Assembly (NCBI GenBank): GCA_025357835.1
Contig: JANYLM010000024.1
Span: 1 to 64,000 of the forward strand
DNA from: Gammaproteobacteria bacterium
GTDB taxonomy: Bacteria; Pseudomonadota; Gammaproteobacteria; Steroidobacterales; Steroidobacteraceae
Reading direction: 5' to 3'
Length of the DNA stretch: 64,000 nt
The notes under the pieces were generated by a model that did not search any database, had not been told where the DNA came from, and was given only the letters and a program-made list of their open reading frames with translations. The translations under genes were made by a program, and so were the position numbers. Shown here piece by piece: positions 10,049-18,557 of the stretch (within the stretch, counting starts at the first letter, position 1; each line of letters starts with the position of its first letter).

Positions 10049-11815
10049 CTAAGTATGGCGCGGCATCTTTTTATCGGCACCAGGCATGACAGGAGTGGGA
10101 ATCGCCTTGCGGTTCGGTTTCCGCAGGGTCGTGCCTTGGATATCGCTGGAAGGTACCGTTGGCGCGAACGTCGGCAGGTTCTTCGCTCGGATTTTGGTCG
10201 CTGCCTCGAATCCCGAGGCCAACTTGATCAGAGTCGGCTCGCTGAATGCCGTACCGAAGAAGCTGATTCCGAGTGGCACGCCGAACACGATGCCGGCCGG
10301 AACTTGCACGATCGGATACCCTTCGGGTGCCGCGAGGCTGGAGGTGCCGAAGATGAAGTGGTCACCGTAAAGCAGGTCGGTGGCCCAGGCCGGGTTGTCG
10401 GTCGCTGAAACCACTGCGTCGAGATCGAACTTGCTGAGTGCGGCGTCGATGCCATTCACACCTGAGAGCCGGTCGATCTCAAGCGCTTGGTTGTAGGTCA
10501 TTCCACTGAAGACCGGCTGCGGGTCATTGGGTCCTGGGGCGAGCGACTGTGCCTGTTCAAAGACGTCCTGGTTGAAGAATGGCATCTCTTCATCCGCGTG
10601 CGCGTTGTTGAAATCGATTGCGCTCTCCAGCGTACCGCCTGCCATCGGCACGCCGACTCGAGTGGCGAAGTATGCTTTCACATCGTTGCGGAATTCGAAG
10701 TCCAACACCAGGGACTCGCCGGTCGCGGAGGGGAATTTAAAGCCCGCTGCGTCGAGATCGATGACGGTCGCCCCTGCGGCAGTCAACGCCTCCACCGCTT
10801 CCTCGAACGCATCGAGTACATTGGGTGGCGTCGGAACCAACGGGTCGAACCCGCCTAAGCCTACGCGCGTTACTCCAAGGCGGGCCCCCTTGAGACCTCT
10901 AGGGTTCAAAAAGTGCGTGTAGTCGGTGGGGATGTTCGCCGGCCGTGTACGGCCTTTCCAACCCAGCGGTACGCCGCCGGTCGCCGGGTCGCGGCCATCA
11001 AACGTTCGGCTCTGGATCACGCTGAGCGCCGCGGCCGCGTCGGCGACCGTACGCCCGATCGGGCCGACCGTGTCTTGGGTATGCGATATCGGCACGACGC
11101 CGGCGCGGCTGGTCAGACCGACTGTGGGCTTGATTCCGACCACGCCGTTGGCATTGGACGGACAGACGATACTACCGTCGGTCTCGCTACCGAACGTCAC
11201 TGCGGCAAAATTTGCGGATACGGCCGCGCCCGAGCCGGAACTCGAGCCGCACGGGTTGCGATTTATACCGTAGGGGTTATTCGTCTGCCCACCACGCCCG
11301 GACCAGCCACTGATCGATTCGAAGGAGCGGAAGTTGGCCCACTCGGACAGATTGGTCTTGCCGATTATCACGGCTCCGCCGGCGCGCAGTTTTGCTACTA
11401 CGGTGGAATCGGACGGTGCAGGCCTGCCGACGAGCGCGAAGGATCCCGCGCTGGTCTGCATTCGATCACCTGTATCGATATTGTCCTTGATAAGCACCGG
11501 GATGCCGTGCAGTGGCCCGAGCACGACTCCATGCTGGCGCAGGTCATCCATTTGTTCCGCAATCTTGATGGCGTCCGGGTTAAGTTCGATCACCGAGTTG
11601 ACCCCCGGACCGCGCTGATCCAGTGCAAAGATGCGGGCGATGTAATACTTGGTAAGGCGCTCCGAAGTGAGAGTGCCGGCCACCATCCTCGCCTGGAGCT
11701 CGGCCACGGTGGCCTCGTTGAAATGCGATGGGGCGGAGGCAACAGAAACTGAGTTCTGGGCCGTAGCGGAGACCGCGGCAAGCAGAGTTGCAGCAATGAC
11801 CAAAATGCGGTTCAT
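10049..11815 (-). CDS. Amidase, amidase-signature family, secreted
   Basis: Signal peptide; PVLIKDNIDTGD (Lys), PCGSSSGSGAAVSANFAAVTFGSETDGSIVCPSNANG (Ser-Ser), VGIKPTVGLTSRAGVVPISHTQDTVGPIGRTVADAA. Confidence 0.93.
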   Translation of the reverse strand: MNRILVIAATLLAAVSATAQNSVSVASAPSHFNEATVAELQARMVAGTLTSERLTKYYIARIFALDQRGPGVNSVIELNPDAIKIAEQMDDLRQHGVVLGPLHGIPVLIKDNIDTGDRMQTSAGSFALVGRPAPSDSTVVAKLRAGGAVIIGKTNLSEWANFRSFESISGWSGRGGQTNNPYGINRNPCGSSSGSGAAVSANFAAVTFGSETDGSIVCPSNANGVVGIKPTVGLTSRAGVVPISHTQDTVGPIGRTVADAAAALSVIQSRTFDGRDPATGGVPLGWKGRTRPANIPTDYTHFLNPRGLKGARLGVTRVGLGGFDPLVPTPPNVLDAFEEAVEALTAAGATVIDLDAAGFKFPSATGESLVLDFEFRNDVKAYFATRVGVPMAGGTLESAIDFNNAHADEEMPFFNQDVFEQAQSLAPGPNDPQPVFSGMTYNQALEIDRLSGVNGIDAALSKFDLDAVVSATDNPAWATDLLYGDHFIFGTSSLAAPEGYPIVQVPAGIVFGVPLGISFFGTAFSEPTLIKLASGFEAATKIRAKNLPTFAPTVPSSDIQGTTLRKPNRKAIPTPVMPGADKKMPRHT

Positions 11816-12171
11816 AAGTGGCCTCCCCCATAAGTTTTTTTGATTGCTGGATTGAGAACGTGCAGGACTCGGCGAAGAGTTTCAAATTCAACCGTTCCTC
11901 GCTTTGTGCTCGGAAGTCAATCGCGGTCGACTGACCGGAGTCGTCGAGATTTACACCTGCGTTAAGTTCTTGTCAACGCTGCTGACGACTGTCTGGTGAA
12001 CGTACCTAGACATTAGTTGCGCCAGACTGTTTATTGGCTTTTCAACCCCCTGATTGAAGCGGCGGGATTGTTTCGATTTCCCCTTTTTGTGTCATCAATG
12101 TGGCAAAGATCATTAGCCTTTCGGGCGCTCAGTTAGCGTGTAGTGCTCACGGGACCTCAACCCGCGTTAGG

Positions 12172-12600
12172 CTAAAGCACAATGAGATTTTTCGTGTTCG
12201 CCCTCCGCACGGCCGCCAGTGGAATCTTGTCATCGAAGGTGACCAATCTTCCTTCGTGCGAAACGGCAAGAGCCAGCAAGTAAATGTCGGTAAGTTGCCG
12301 GGGCCCGTGGATTCGGGTTGAGTCAAAAGTATCTGGATTCAACAGGCTGATTTGGGCTGACCAGAATTCGTGGACATCTTCGCTGCAGGCGTCTGCAAGA
12401 CGTTTCATCACGGCCTGTACAGGCAATGCGTTCGGATAGCGCGCGTTCGACATGATACGGATACACCCGTTTTCAGTGATCGGACAGGACGCCCACCCCT
12501 CTCGCGCATGCTCGGCGAACCAACTCATTGCGGCCCCGTGCGACGCGTGGTCGGAATCGAGTAATGCGATTAGCACGTTGACGTCCAACAACGCTCGCAC
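12172..12600 (-). CDS. vapC: VapC-like PIN-domain ribonuclease toxin
   Basis: MRALLDVNVLIALLDSDHASH...ITENGCIRIMSN...QLTDIYLLALAVSHEGRLVTFDDKI: PIN acidic residues present; follows a small RHH-type antitoxin ORF. Confidence 0.88.
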   Translation of the reverse strand: MRALLDVNVLIALLDSDHASHGAAMSWFAEHAREGWASCPITENGCIRIMSNARYPNALPVQAVMKRLADACSEDVHEFWSAQISLLNPDTFDSTRIHGPRQLTDIYLLALAVSHEGRLVTFDDKIPLAAVRRANTKNLIVL

Positions 12601-12681
12601 TAGCTCCGTCTCCTGGAGGGCGAGTAACCAATGGAGCCGCGAGCATCAAACCGGAACACGGGGCGCTGCTTTGATGTGAAA

Positions 12682-12924
12682 TTAATAGGCATCGTCATCG
12701 CGGAGCGTTTCGATCAACTCGTTGGTAACGATGCCGCCGCGTGGAGCGAAGGGCCGAAGTCCATAGACAGCCGCTGGTTCATTTATGGAAAGCGGTTCCG
12801 GAGAAGCCGTCAGCGCACGCCGGGCCAGATCGGAAATAATCTCTCCGACGGTCTTTTTTTCGCGCCGCGCCCGCTCCTTAGCGGCCTGCAGCACGTCATC
12901 GGCAATGTCGAGCGTGGTTCTCAT
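12682..12924 (-). CDS. vapB: RHH/VapB-type antitoxin
   Basis: MRTTLDIADDVLQAAKERARREKKTVGEIISDLARRAL, followed by a C-terminal GGIVTNELIETLRDDD; upstream of the PIN toxin on the same strand. Confidence 0.82.
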   Translation of the reverse strand: MRTTLDIADDVLQAAKERARREKKTVGEIISDLARRALTASPEPLSINEPAAVYGLRPFAPRGGIVTNELIETLRDDDAY

Positions 12925-13047
12925 GCATCAGATGTTAACGCATCACGCATCAGTGGTCCATCGCGGCAGCGATGCGGTCAGTATCAAGACAAGGAAAACG
13001 GTGCACCGAGGAAATGACGTTGCCCCGGGTACTTTGAGGGCCATGCG

Positions 13048-13344
13048 GTGCCAGATGCGGAACGCATGATGCGTTCGCGCTATACGGCCTTTGTCGTCGG
13101 GGCTTCCGCCTATCTTCTTGCGACCTGGTATGCGGGCAAGCGTCCAGCGCTTATCGATATGCCACCAGGCATCGAGTGGTTGGGATTGCAAGTGCTGGCC
13201 TTCCGCAAGACCGCGCTTGACCGCGCAGAGGTAGATTTCGTCGCCCGGTATTCGCTGCACGGACAGGCTGCGCGTTTAATTGAGACCAGTCGGTTTGTCC
13301 GGGAGGACGGGCGTTGGTACTACATTGATGGTGATATGCGCTAA
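13048..13344 (+). CDS. YchJ middle-domain-like protein lacking the N-terminal SEC-C zinc motif
   Basis: DAERMMRSRYTAFVVGASAYLLATWYAGKRP...WLGLQVLAF...DRAEVDFVARYSLHGQAARLIETSRFVREDGRWYYIDGD matches YchJ; no CPCGS motif visible upstream. Confidence 0.75.
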   Translation: MPDAERMMRSRYTAFVVGASAYLLATWYAGKRPALIDMPPGIEWLGLQVLAFRKTALDRAEVDFVARYSLHGQAARLIETSRFVREDGRWYYIDGDMR

Positions 13345-13506
13345 CCCGAAGTGAGCCGCTGGGGCTCTTGCGCCGCAGAAGGGGGCGAGAGTCTATCGAA
13401 AGTGCTGCGTATGACACCTAAGATGGCAAAATCCCCCACTTGAGTTTCGAGAGTTGCCGTGCGGGCCCTCATAAGGGTAGCTTAGGTCGGATGGATAACA
13501 GGGTTT

Positions 13507-14046
13507 ATGCTCTCGACATCTGACTCCCGTACCGAGATATTCACCAAGCTCTTCGCTGAGAGCCGCGAAGCGTTGCACCGATATATCCGACGCTTCGTTG
13601 GGTCGAGCGAAACGGCGAAAGAAATCGTCCAGGAAGCATTTCTTCGGACCTACCGGGAACGCGAGTCAGTGACGACCTTAAGAGCTTTTCTTTTTTCGAC
13701 CGCGCGCAATCTTGCCGCAAACGAATACCGCCACCGACGAGTCGTGGAGAGGGATACTTTGGGGAATTTCGATAATTCCCGGGTGACACTCCAGTGTGAG
13801 TCGCTGGAGTCAGAGTTGCTCAGAGACGAACGGAGCCGGCTCATACAGGAGGCGATCGATCGTTTGCCCCGGCAATGCCGCGCGGCCTTTACCCTGCGGG
13901 TATTTCATGAGTGTTCCTACAAAGAGGTTGCGGACCGACTCGGAATCTCGGTCAAGACGGTGGAGAAACACATCGCGCGCGGTCTGCGCGAGACGCACAG
14001 CTATTTGAAAATACGCTATAGCGCGACGAGGCCGGACCATGGGTGA
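13507..14046 (+). CDS. FecI-like ECF RNA polymerase sigma factor
   Basis: LHRYIRRFVGSSETAKEIVQEAFLRTYRE (sigma2), LPRQCRAAFTLRVFHECSYKEVADRLGISVKTVEKHIARGL (sigma4); overlaps fecR-like gene. Confidence 0.92.
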   Translation: MLSTSDSRTEIFTKLFAESREALHRYIRRFVGSSETAKEIVQEAFLRTYRERESVTTLRAFLFSTARNLAANEYRHRRVVERDTLGNFDNSRVTLQCESLESELLRDERSRLIQEAIDRLPRQCRAAFTLRVFHECSYKEVADRLGISVKTVEKHIARGLRETHSYLKIRYSATRPDHG

Positions 14047-15067
14047 CGTTCATAGGTTGCCGAGGGTCGATGACACGGAGCGTGAGGCTAGCGCGTGGCT
14101 TGCCCGCATGAACGCCGACGACGTGACTGTGGACGATGGCACTCGCCTTGAGGTGTGGCTGCGCGCTCATCCACGCAACGCTAAGGCATACGCGGAGCTT
14201 TCCGCCACCTGGCAGGAACTCTTGAACGTCGGTCCCCTCGTTCGGGCTGTCAATTTCGGCCAAGTGATGAACGCCGCCGCCGTGCCGCCTGCGCCGCGCC
14301 GACGCTGGACGACTATCGCGGTGGCTGCCAGTGTCGGGGCACTCGTTGTTGGCGTCGCGTGGAACCTGTACAAACAAAAGGAAGAGAGCCGCTTCCAAAC
14401 GGCGATCGGGGAGCAGGCCGCCGTGGCATTGCCCGACGGCTCCTCGTTCGATCTCAATACCAACAGTCGGGTACAGGTCGACTACAGTCGGCGCACTCGC
14501 GTCATTCGTCTTGAACGCGGCGAGGCCTATTTCAAAGTAGCACATGATACGGAACGGCCTTTTTGGGTGCACGCCGGCGACTATTGGGTCCGCGCGGTCG
14601 GAACGGCGTTCAACGTCTACATGAGGCCGACCGGGGTGGAAGTAACGGTGAGCGAGGGCACGGTCAATGTGGTCAACGCGACGGCGAATGAGTCCCCTCC
14701 ATCGGATGCGTCGATAACCAAGTCTGCTGCAGCCGTGACTGCCGGCGAGCAGGCCGACGCACACGGCCGCGCCGAGGTGATTCACGAGCTCAATTCGGTG
14801 CAGCTCAGCCGCCTGCTGGCCTGGAGAAAGAGCAGCCTCTATTTCCAGGATCAGCCGCTCGGTGATGTCGTCAATGAGCTGATGCGATACACCACCCTGC
14901 AGATCGATTTCGACGACGATGCGCTGCGCCGGCTGCCGGTAGGAGGTACGTTCAAGACGGGCCCTGACGGGGTGGAGGCGTTGTTGACGATGTTGCATGA
15001 CGGATTTGGCACGACCATCCGCAGAGATGGCGAGGGGCATGTTCACATCGAAGGCCCCGCCAAGTAG
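14039..15067 (+). CDS. FecR-like anti-sigma regulator
   Basis: EASAWLARMNADDVTVDDGTRLEVWLRAHPRNAKAYAELSATW; single TM; VALPDGSSFDLNTNSRVQVDYSRRTRVIRLERGEAYFKVAHDTERPFWVHAGDYWVRAVGTAFNVYM. Confidence 0.93.
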   Translation: MGDVHRLPRVDDTEREASAWLARMNADDVTVDDGTRLEVWLRAHPRNAKAYAELSATWQELLNVGPLVRAVNFGQVMNAAAVPPAPRRRWTTIAVAASVGALVVGVAWNLYKQKEESRFQTAIGEQAAVALPDGSSFDLNTNSRVQVDYSRRTRVIRLERGEAYFKVAHDTERPFWVHAGDYWVRAVGTAFNVYMRPTGVEVTVSEGTVNVVNATANESPPSDASITKSAAAVTAGEQADAHGRAEVIHELNSVQLSRLLAWRKSSLYFQDQPLGDVVNELMRYTTLQIDFDDDALRRLPVGGTFKTGPDGVEALLTMLHDGFGTTIRRDGEGHVHIEGPAK

Positions 15068-15088
15068 GGCTCAGATCAGCTCTGAGCC
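15068..15088. promoter_or_regulatory. Stem-loop in the fecR-TBDR intergenic region
   Basis: ggctcaga-tcagc-tctgagcc: perfect 8-bp stem, immediately after the FecR stop. Confidence 0.5.
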
Positions 15089-15225
15089 GGCCTGCGGCCG
15101 TAGCTCCTTAAATGATTCGACGACTTCGAGAAATCGAAGGGGGGTTTTTCGCCGCTCGCGGGTCGTAATACCAGACGGCTCTCTAAAGAGTCGCAGCCTT
15201 AGAACAATACACGGGGGGCGTTTCA

Positions 15226-18200
15226 TTGAAAACGAGCAACAGCTTGGTTCGGTTGGCGGTATTGCGGGCGCTGACATGCACATCGGGGCTGCTTCTGGCC
15301 ACGCCTGGTAGCGCGAGCGCCGATCCGGCGCGATTCGACATTGCGGCACAACCGCTGCCCAATGCACTCAAAAACTTTGCCGCACAGGCGAAGATGCAAC
15401 TTCTGTACCGATACGATACCGTAAGCCATTCGACGGCTAGTGCGGTGACCGGGCAGCTGGAAAAGCACGCCGCCCTGGAGCAATTGTTGCGAGGCACGGG
15501 ATTGGAGGCGGTATACAGCAACGACAATACCGCCACCATTCGCTTCATTTCCTCTGGAGAAAGAGCAGCCCCCGGCACTAAAGCGGCAGATGGCGATAGG
15601 CTGTTTCCGAGCAGTGCACCTCCGAAAACCTCCTCGGCGCAAGATGCAAATCCGGGATATATCCGGGTCGCTCAAGCAGGTTCTGACCTGCAGCCGGCCG
15701 CCGTGCCGAATAACGGCCTCGAGGAGATAACCGTGACGGGCCTGCGCCAGTCAATAATCAACTCCATGACCATCAAGCGTGACTCTCTGGGGATTGTCGA
15801 TGCCATCGCGCCCCAAGATATCGGTAAGCTGCCCGATGCCAATCTGGCCGAGTCATTGCAGCGCATAACCGGCGTGTCCATCGATCGCTCCGGCGGTGAA
15901 GGTGAGTTCGTCACCGTTCGCGGTTTTGGTCCGGAATTCAATACTGTCCTGCTCAACGGGCGGCAGATTGCCACGCCGACCGATCCCAGCCAGGCCAGCG
16001 GGCGCGCCTTTTCGTTTGACACGCTGGCGTCGGAACTGGTTTCCGGCGTCGAGGTGTACAAATCCTCCACGGCGCACCTTCAGTCCGGCGGGGTGGGCTC
16101 GACCATCAATATTAAGACTGCGAGGCCCTTCGACTATTCCGGATTCAAATTCGCAGGTTCTGCCGATGCCAATTATGAGGAAAATTCCAAAAAGGCCTCG
16201 CCGGACGGCTCATTTCTGCTCAGCGACAGATTTGCCGACGGAAACTTGGGTCTTTTGGCATCGGGCAGCTATCAGCACCGCAAGGACCGGCTAAATACTG
16301 TTGCAACAGACGGCTGGATCGTCAACCCCGCAGTTCCGGCTGCTGCGATCAACGGGGGGGCTGGGGTGATTACGCCGTCAAATCCCAACGGCAATTTATT
16401 CGTTCCGCAAGACTTCGGACCGAATGTGAATTTCGAGGATCGCGAGCGGATTGGGGGCACCTTGGTGCTGCAATACAAGGCCAGTGACGCTCTGACGATT
16501 ACCGCCGACACGCTGTATTCGCGATTCACCGACAAGTCCGACGATCGTTCGTACGGTCATTGGTTCACGCCATCCAACCTGACCAACGTTACTACCGACG
16601 CCCATGGAACAGTGATCGATATGACGCAGGGTGTTGGCCAGGCGTCCGACTTCCACGACAAGTCATACAGCAAAAAGACCGATACCATCGCGGGCGGCCT
16701 CAACGCAGACTGGAAGCTCGCCGATCGCATTACACTCAACTTGGACGGCAGCTTCTCGCATGCCAAGGAAGATCCAAACGGTGGCGCGGAGAGCCAACTC
16801 GCGTTGCTCGGGTTTCCCGGGCAGACGGTTCGCTTTCGATCGGATGGGGAGATCGTGCCCTATGTCACCGGTTTCATTCAGCCGACGAGTGGCACCAACG
16901 CCGGCGTAGTGGGTGGCACGCATCCCCTTTTCGAGCATGTCATGCTTCTTCGCGGCTATGGCGTCGACGACAAGGTGTATCAGTTTCGTGCCGACTTGGA
17001 CATCAAGGGCGACAATCCGAAGGAGGGATTGGTCGATTTGCGTTTGGGCGGTTACTTTTCTCACGATCAAAAGGACACGGCACTCTATTCGAATGATGGC
17101 CTGACGGGCTGCGCGACCTGCGGCTACACCATCGCCGCGCCAGCGAGTTTACCGATCGGCCTATTCGACGCCGGCAGCAACTTCCTGTCGGGAGTGAGTG
17201 GCGCGAATCGTACACCGGCCCAGTGGCTCACCTTCAATGGGCCGGCATTGTTCAATGCGATCACGCAAGAGCAAGGGGCAACTAAGCCCGGCTTTACGTT
17301 TGCTCCACCACTGCGGAACGATTCGTTGGTCACGGAGCGGGTCTTCGGCGGATATTTGGAAACCGTATTCGGCGGCAGCTTGCTCGATCGTCCATTCTCC
17401 ACTGTCGTGGGGGTGCGTGCCGAGAACACGCAATCGACGGTCAGCGGTCTGGCGACCCCGTTCATTGCACTGACCAAGCTGCTGACTGATGCCACACAAT
17501 ATGGCGTTACGACCGGTGGCACCGCCACGGTATCGGCCACAAACACCTATACGGATATTCTGCCCAACCTGTCGTTCAAGTGGGATTTGACGGACAACCT
17601 GATTGGGCGGTTTGCCGCTTCGCAAACGATGACGCGTCCGACTCTCGAGGAGCTTTCACCGGTCACGACACTGGTAACGCTGCGACCCGGTAATTTCGCG
17701 GCATCGAGCGGCACCGCCAACCTGAGCCCTTTCCGATCCAATAACCTCGATCTTTCCGTCGAATACTACTACGGCAACGGAAACTACGCCTCGGTCGGTG
17801 CGTTCTACAAGACCGTCAGCAACTTCATCGTTCTGAACCAAACGACCGGCACGGTGAAGAATTCGGTCGGCACCCCGCTGCTCGATCCAGCGACCGGATT
17901 GCCGGCCCAGTTCACTATCACTGCGCCTGCGAACGGGCCAAGCTCGGTGGTGACCGGCCTGGAAGCGGCGCTCCAGCAAGCATTCGGCGACACCGGCTTC
18001 GGGGCCCAGCTCAACGGTACGCTGGCGCATAGCGACAAGAAGCTGGACCCTACCAATCTGACCAACAAGTTCGCGCTGACTGGACTATCCAACTCGGCCA
18101 ACGCCGTGTTGTTCTATGACAAAGGGGTATTCGAGGCCCGTACCGCTCTGAACTGGCGCGATCACTTCTTGCAGTATCTGTCGCCGCCGCCGTTGAACGG

Positions 18201-18408
18201 CGCCGGTCAGGCGGTGACTCAGGTGCGTTCACGCTACCAGCTGGATGCGAGCGCCACCTACCACATCAATAAGAACTTTGGAATTTTCGTGGAAGGCGCG
18301 AATCTAACCAACCAATATCTTTTGAAGTACGCTTACTACGAGAACCAGTTTCTCTCCGCGGAAGATAGCGGACGCAGGTGGAAGATCGGCGTTCGCGGCG
18401 GGTTCTGA
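15226..18408 (+). CDS. TonB-dependent receptor with N-terminal STN signalling domain
   Basis: 1060 aa; STN FDIAAQPLPNALKNFAAQAKMQLLYRYDTVSHSTASAVTGQLEKHAALEQLLRGTGLEAVY; plug SLQRITGVSIDRSGGEGEFVTVRGFGPEFNTVLLNGRQ; C-terminal ...GRRWKIGVRGGF. TTG start. Confidence 0.93.
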   Translation: MKTSNSLVRLAVLRALTCTSGLLLATPGSASADPARFDIAAQPLPNALKNFAAQAKMQLLYRYDTVSHSTASAVTGQLEKHAALEQLLRGTGLEAVYSNDNTATIRFISSGERAAPGTKAADGDRLFPSSAPPKTSSAQDANPGYIRVAQAGSDLQPAAVPNNGLEEITVTGLRQSIINSMTIKRDSLGIVDAIAPQDIGKLPDANLAESLQRITGVSIDRSGGEGEFVTVRGFGPEFNTVLLNGRQIATPTDPSQASGRAFSFDTLASELVSGVEVYKSSTAHLQSGGVGSTINIKTARPFDYSGFKFAGSADANYEENSKKASPDGSFLLSDRFADGNLGLLASGSYQHRKDRLNTVATDGWIVNPAVPAAAINGGAGVITPSNPNGNLFVPQDFGPNVNFEDRERIGGTLVLQYKASDALTITADTLYSRFTDKSDDRSYGHWFTPSNLTNVTTDAHGTVIDMTQGVGQASDFHDKSYSKKTDTIAGGLNADWKLADRITLNLDGSFSHAKEDPNGGAESQLALLGFPGQTVRFRSDGEIVPYVTGFIQPTSGTNAGVVGGTHPLFEHVMLLRGYGVDDKVYQFRADLDIKGDNPKEGLVDLRLGGYFSHDQKDTALYSNDGLTGCATCGYTIAAPASLPIGLFDAGSNFLSGVSGANRTPAQWLTFNGPALFNAITQEQGATKPGFTFAPPLRNDSLVTERVFGGYLETVFGGSLLDRPFSTVVGVRAENTQSTVSGLATPFIALTKLLTDATQYGVTTGGTATVSATNTYTDILPNLSFKWDLTDNLIGRFAASQTMTRPTLEELSPVTTLVTLRPGNFAASSGTANLSPFRSNNLDLSVEYYYGNGNYASVGAFYKTVSNFIVLNQTTGTVKNSVGTPLLDPATGLPAQFTITAPANGPSSVVTGLEAALQQAFGDTGFGAQLNGTLAHSDKKLDPTNLTNKFALTGLSNSANAVLFYDKGVFEARTALNWRDHFLQYLSPPPLNGAGQAVTQVRSRYQLDASATYHINKNFGIFVEGANLTNQYLLKYAYYENQFLSAEDSGRRWKIGVRGGF

Positions 18409-18423
18409 TCTTAAGGACTAGCG

Positions 18424-18455
18424 TTCCGGGCGCGCGGTAACCCGCGCGTCCGGAA
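18424..18455. promoter_or_regulatory. Strong GC-rich hairpin between TBDR and halogenase genes
   Basis: ttccgggcgcgcgg-taac-ccgcgcgtccggaa: 14-bp stem with one G-U pair, 4-nt loop, no U tract. Confidence 0.7.
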
Positions 18456-18557
18456 AATTCCATCGACGTCCGCGGCTTGGCGCGGTATGTTCCTATTGTT
18501 GAGCATGTTTGTTCGCCGAATTGCAGCCGGCGACTATTTCGTTGTGGAAAATAGACC

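Noticed and set aside
13952-15046. 364-aa minus-strand ORF antisense to FecR
   Set aside because: Shadow ORF of a GC-rich gene; no domain pattern, while the sense strand has clear FecR features.
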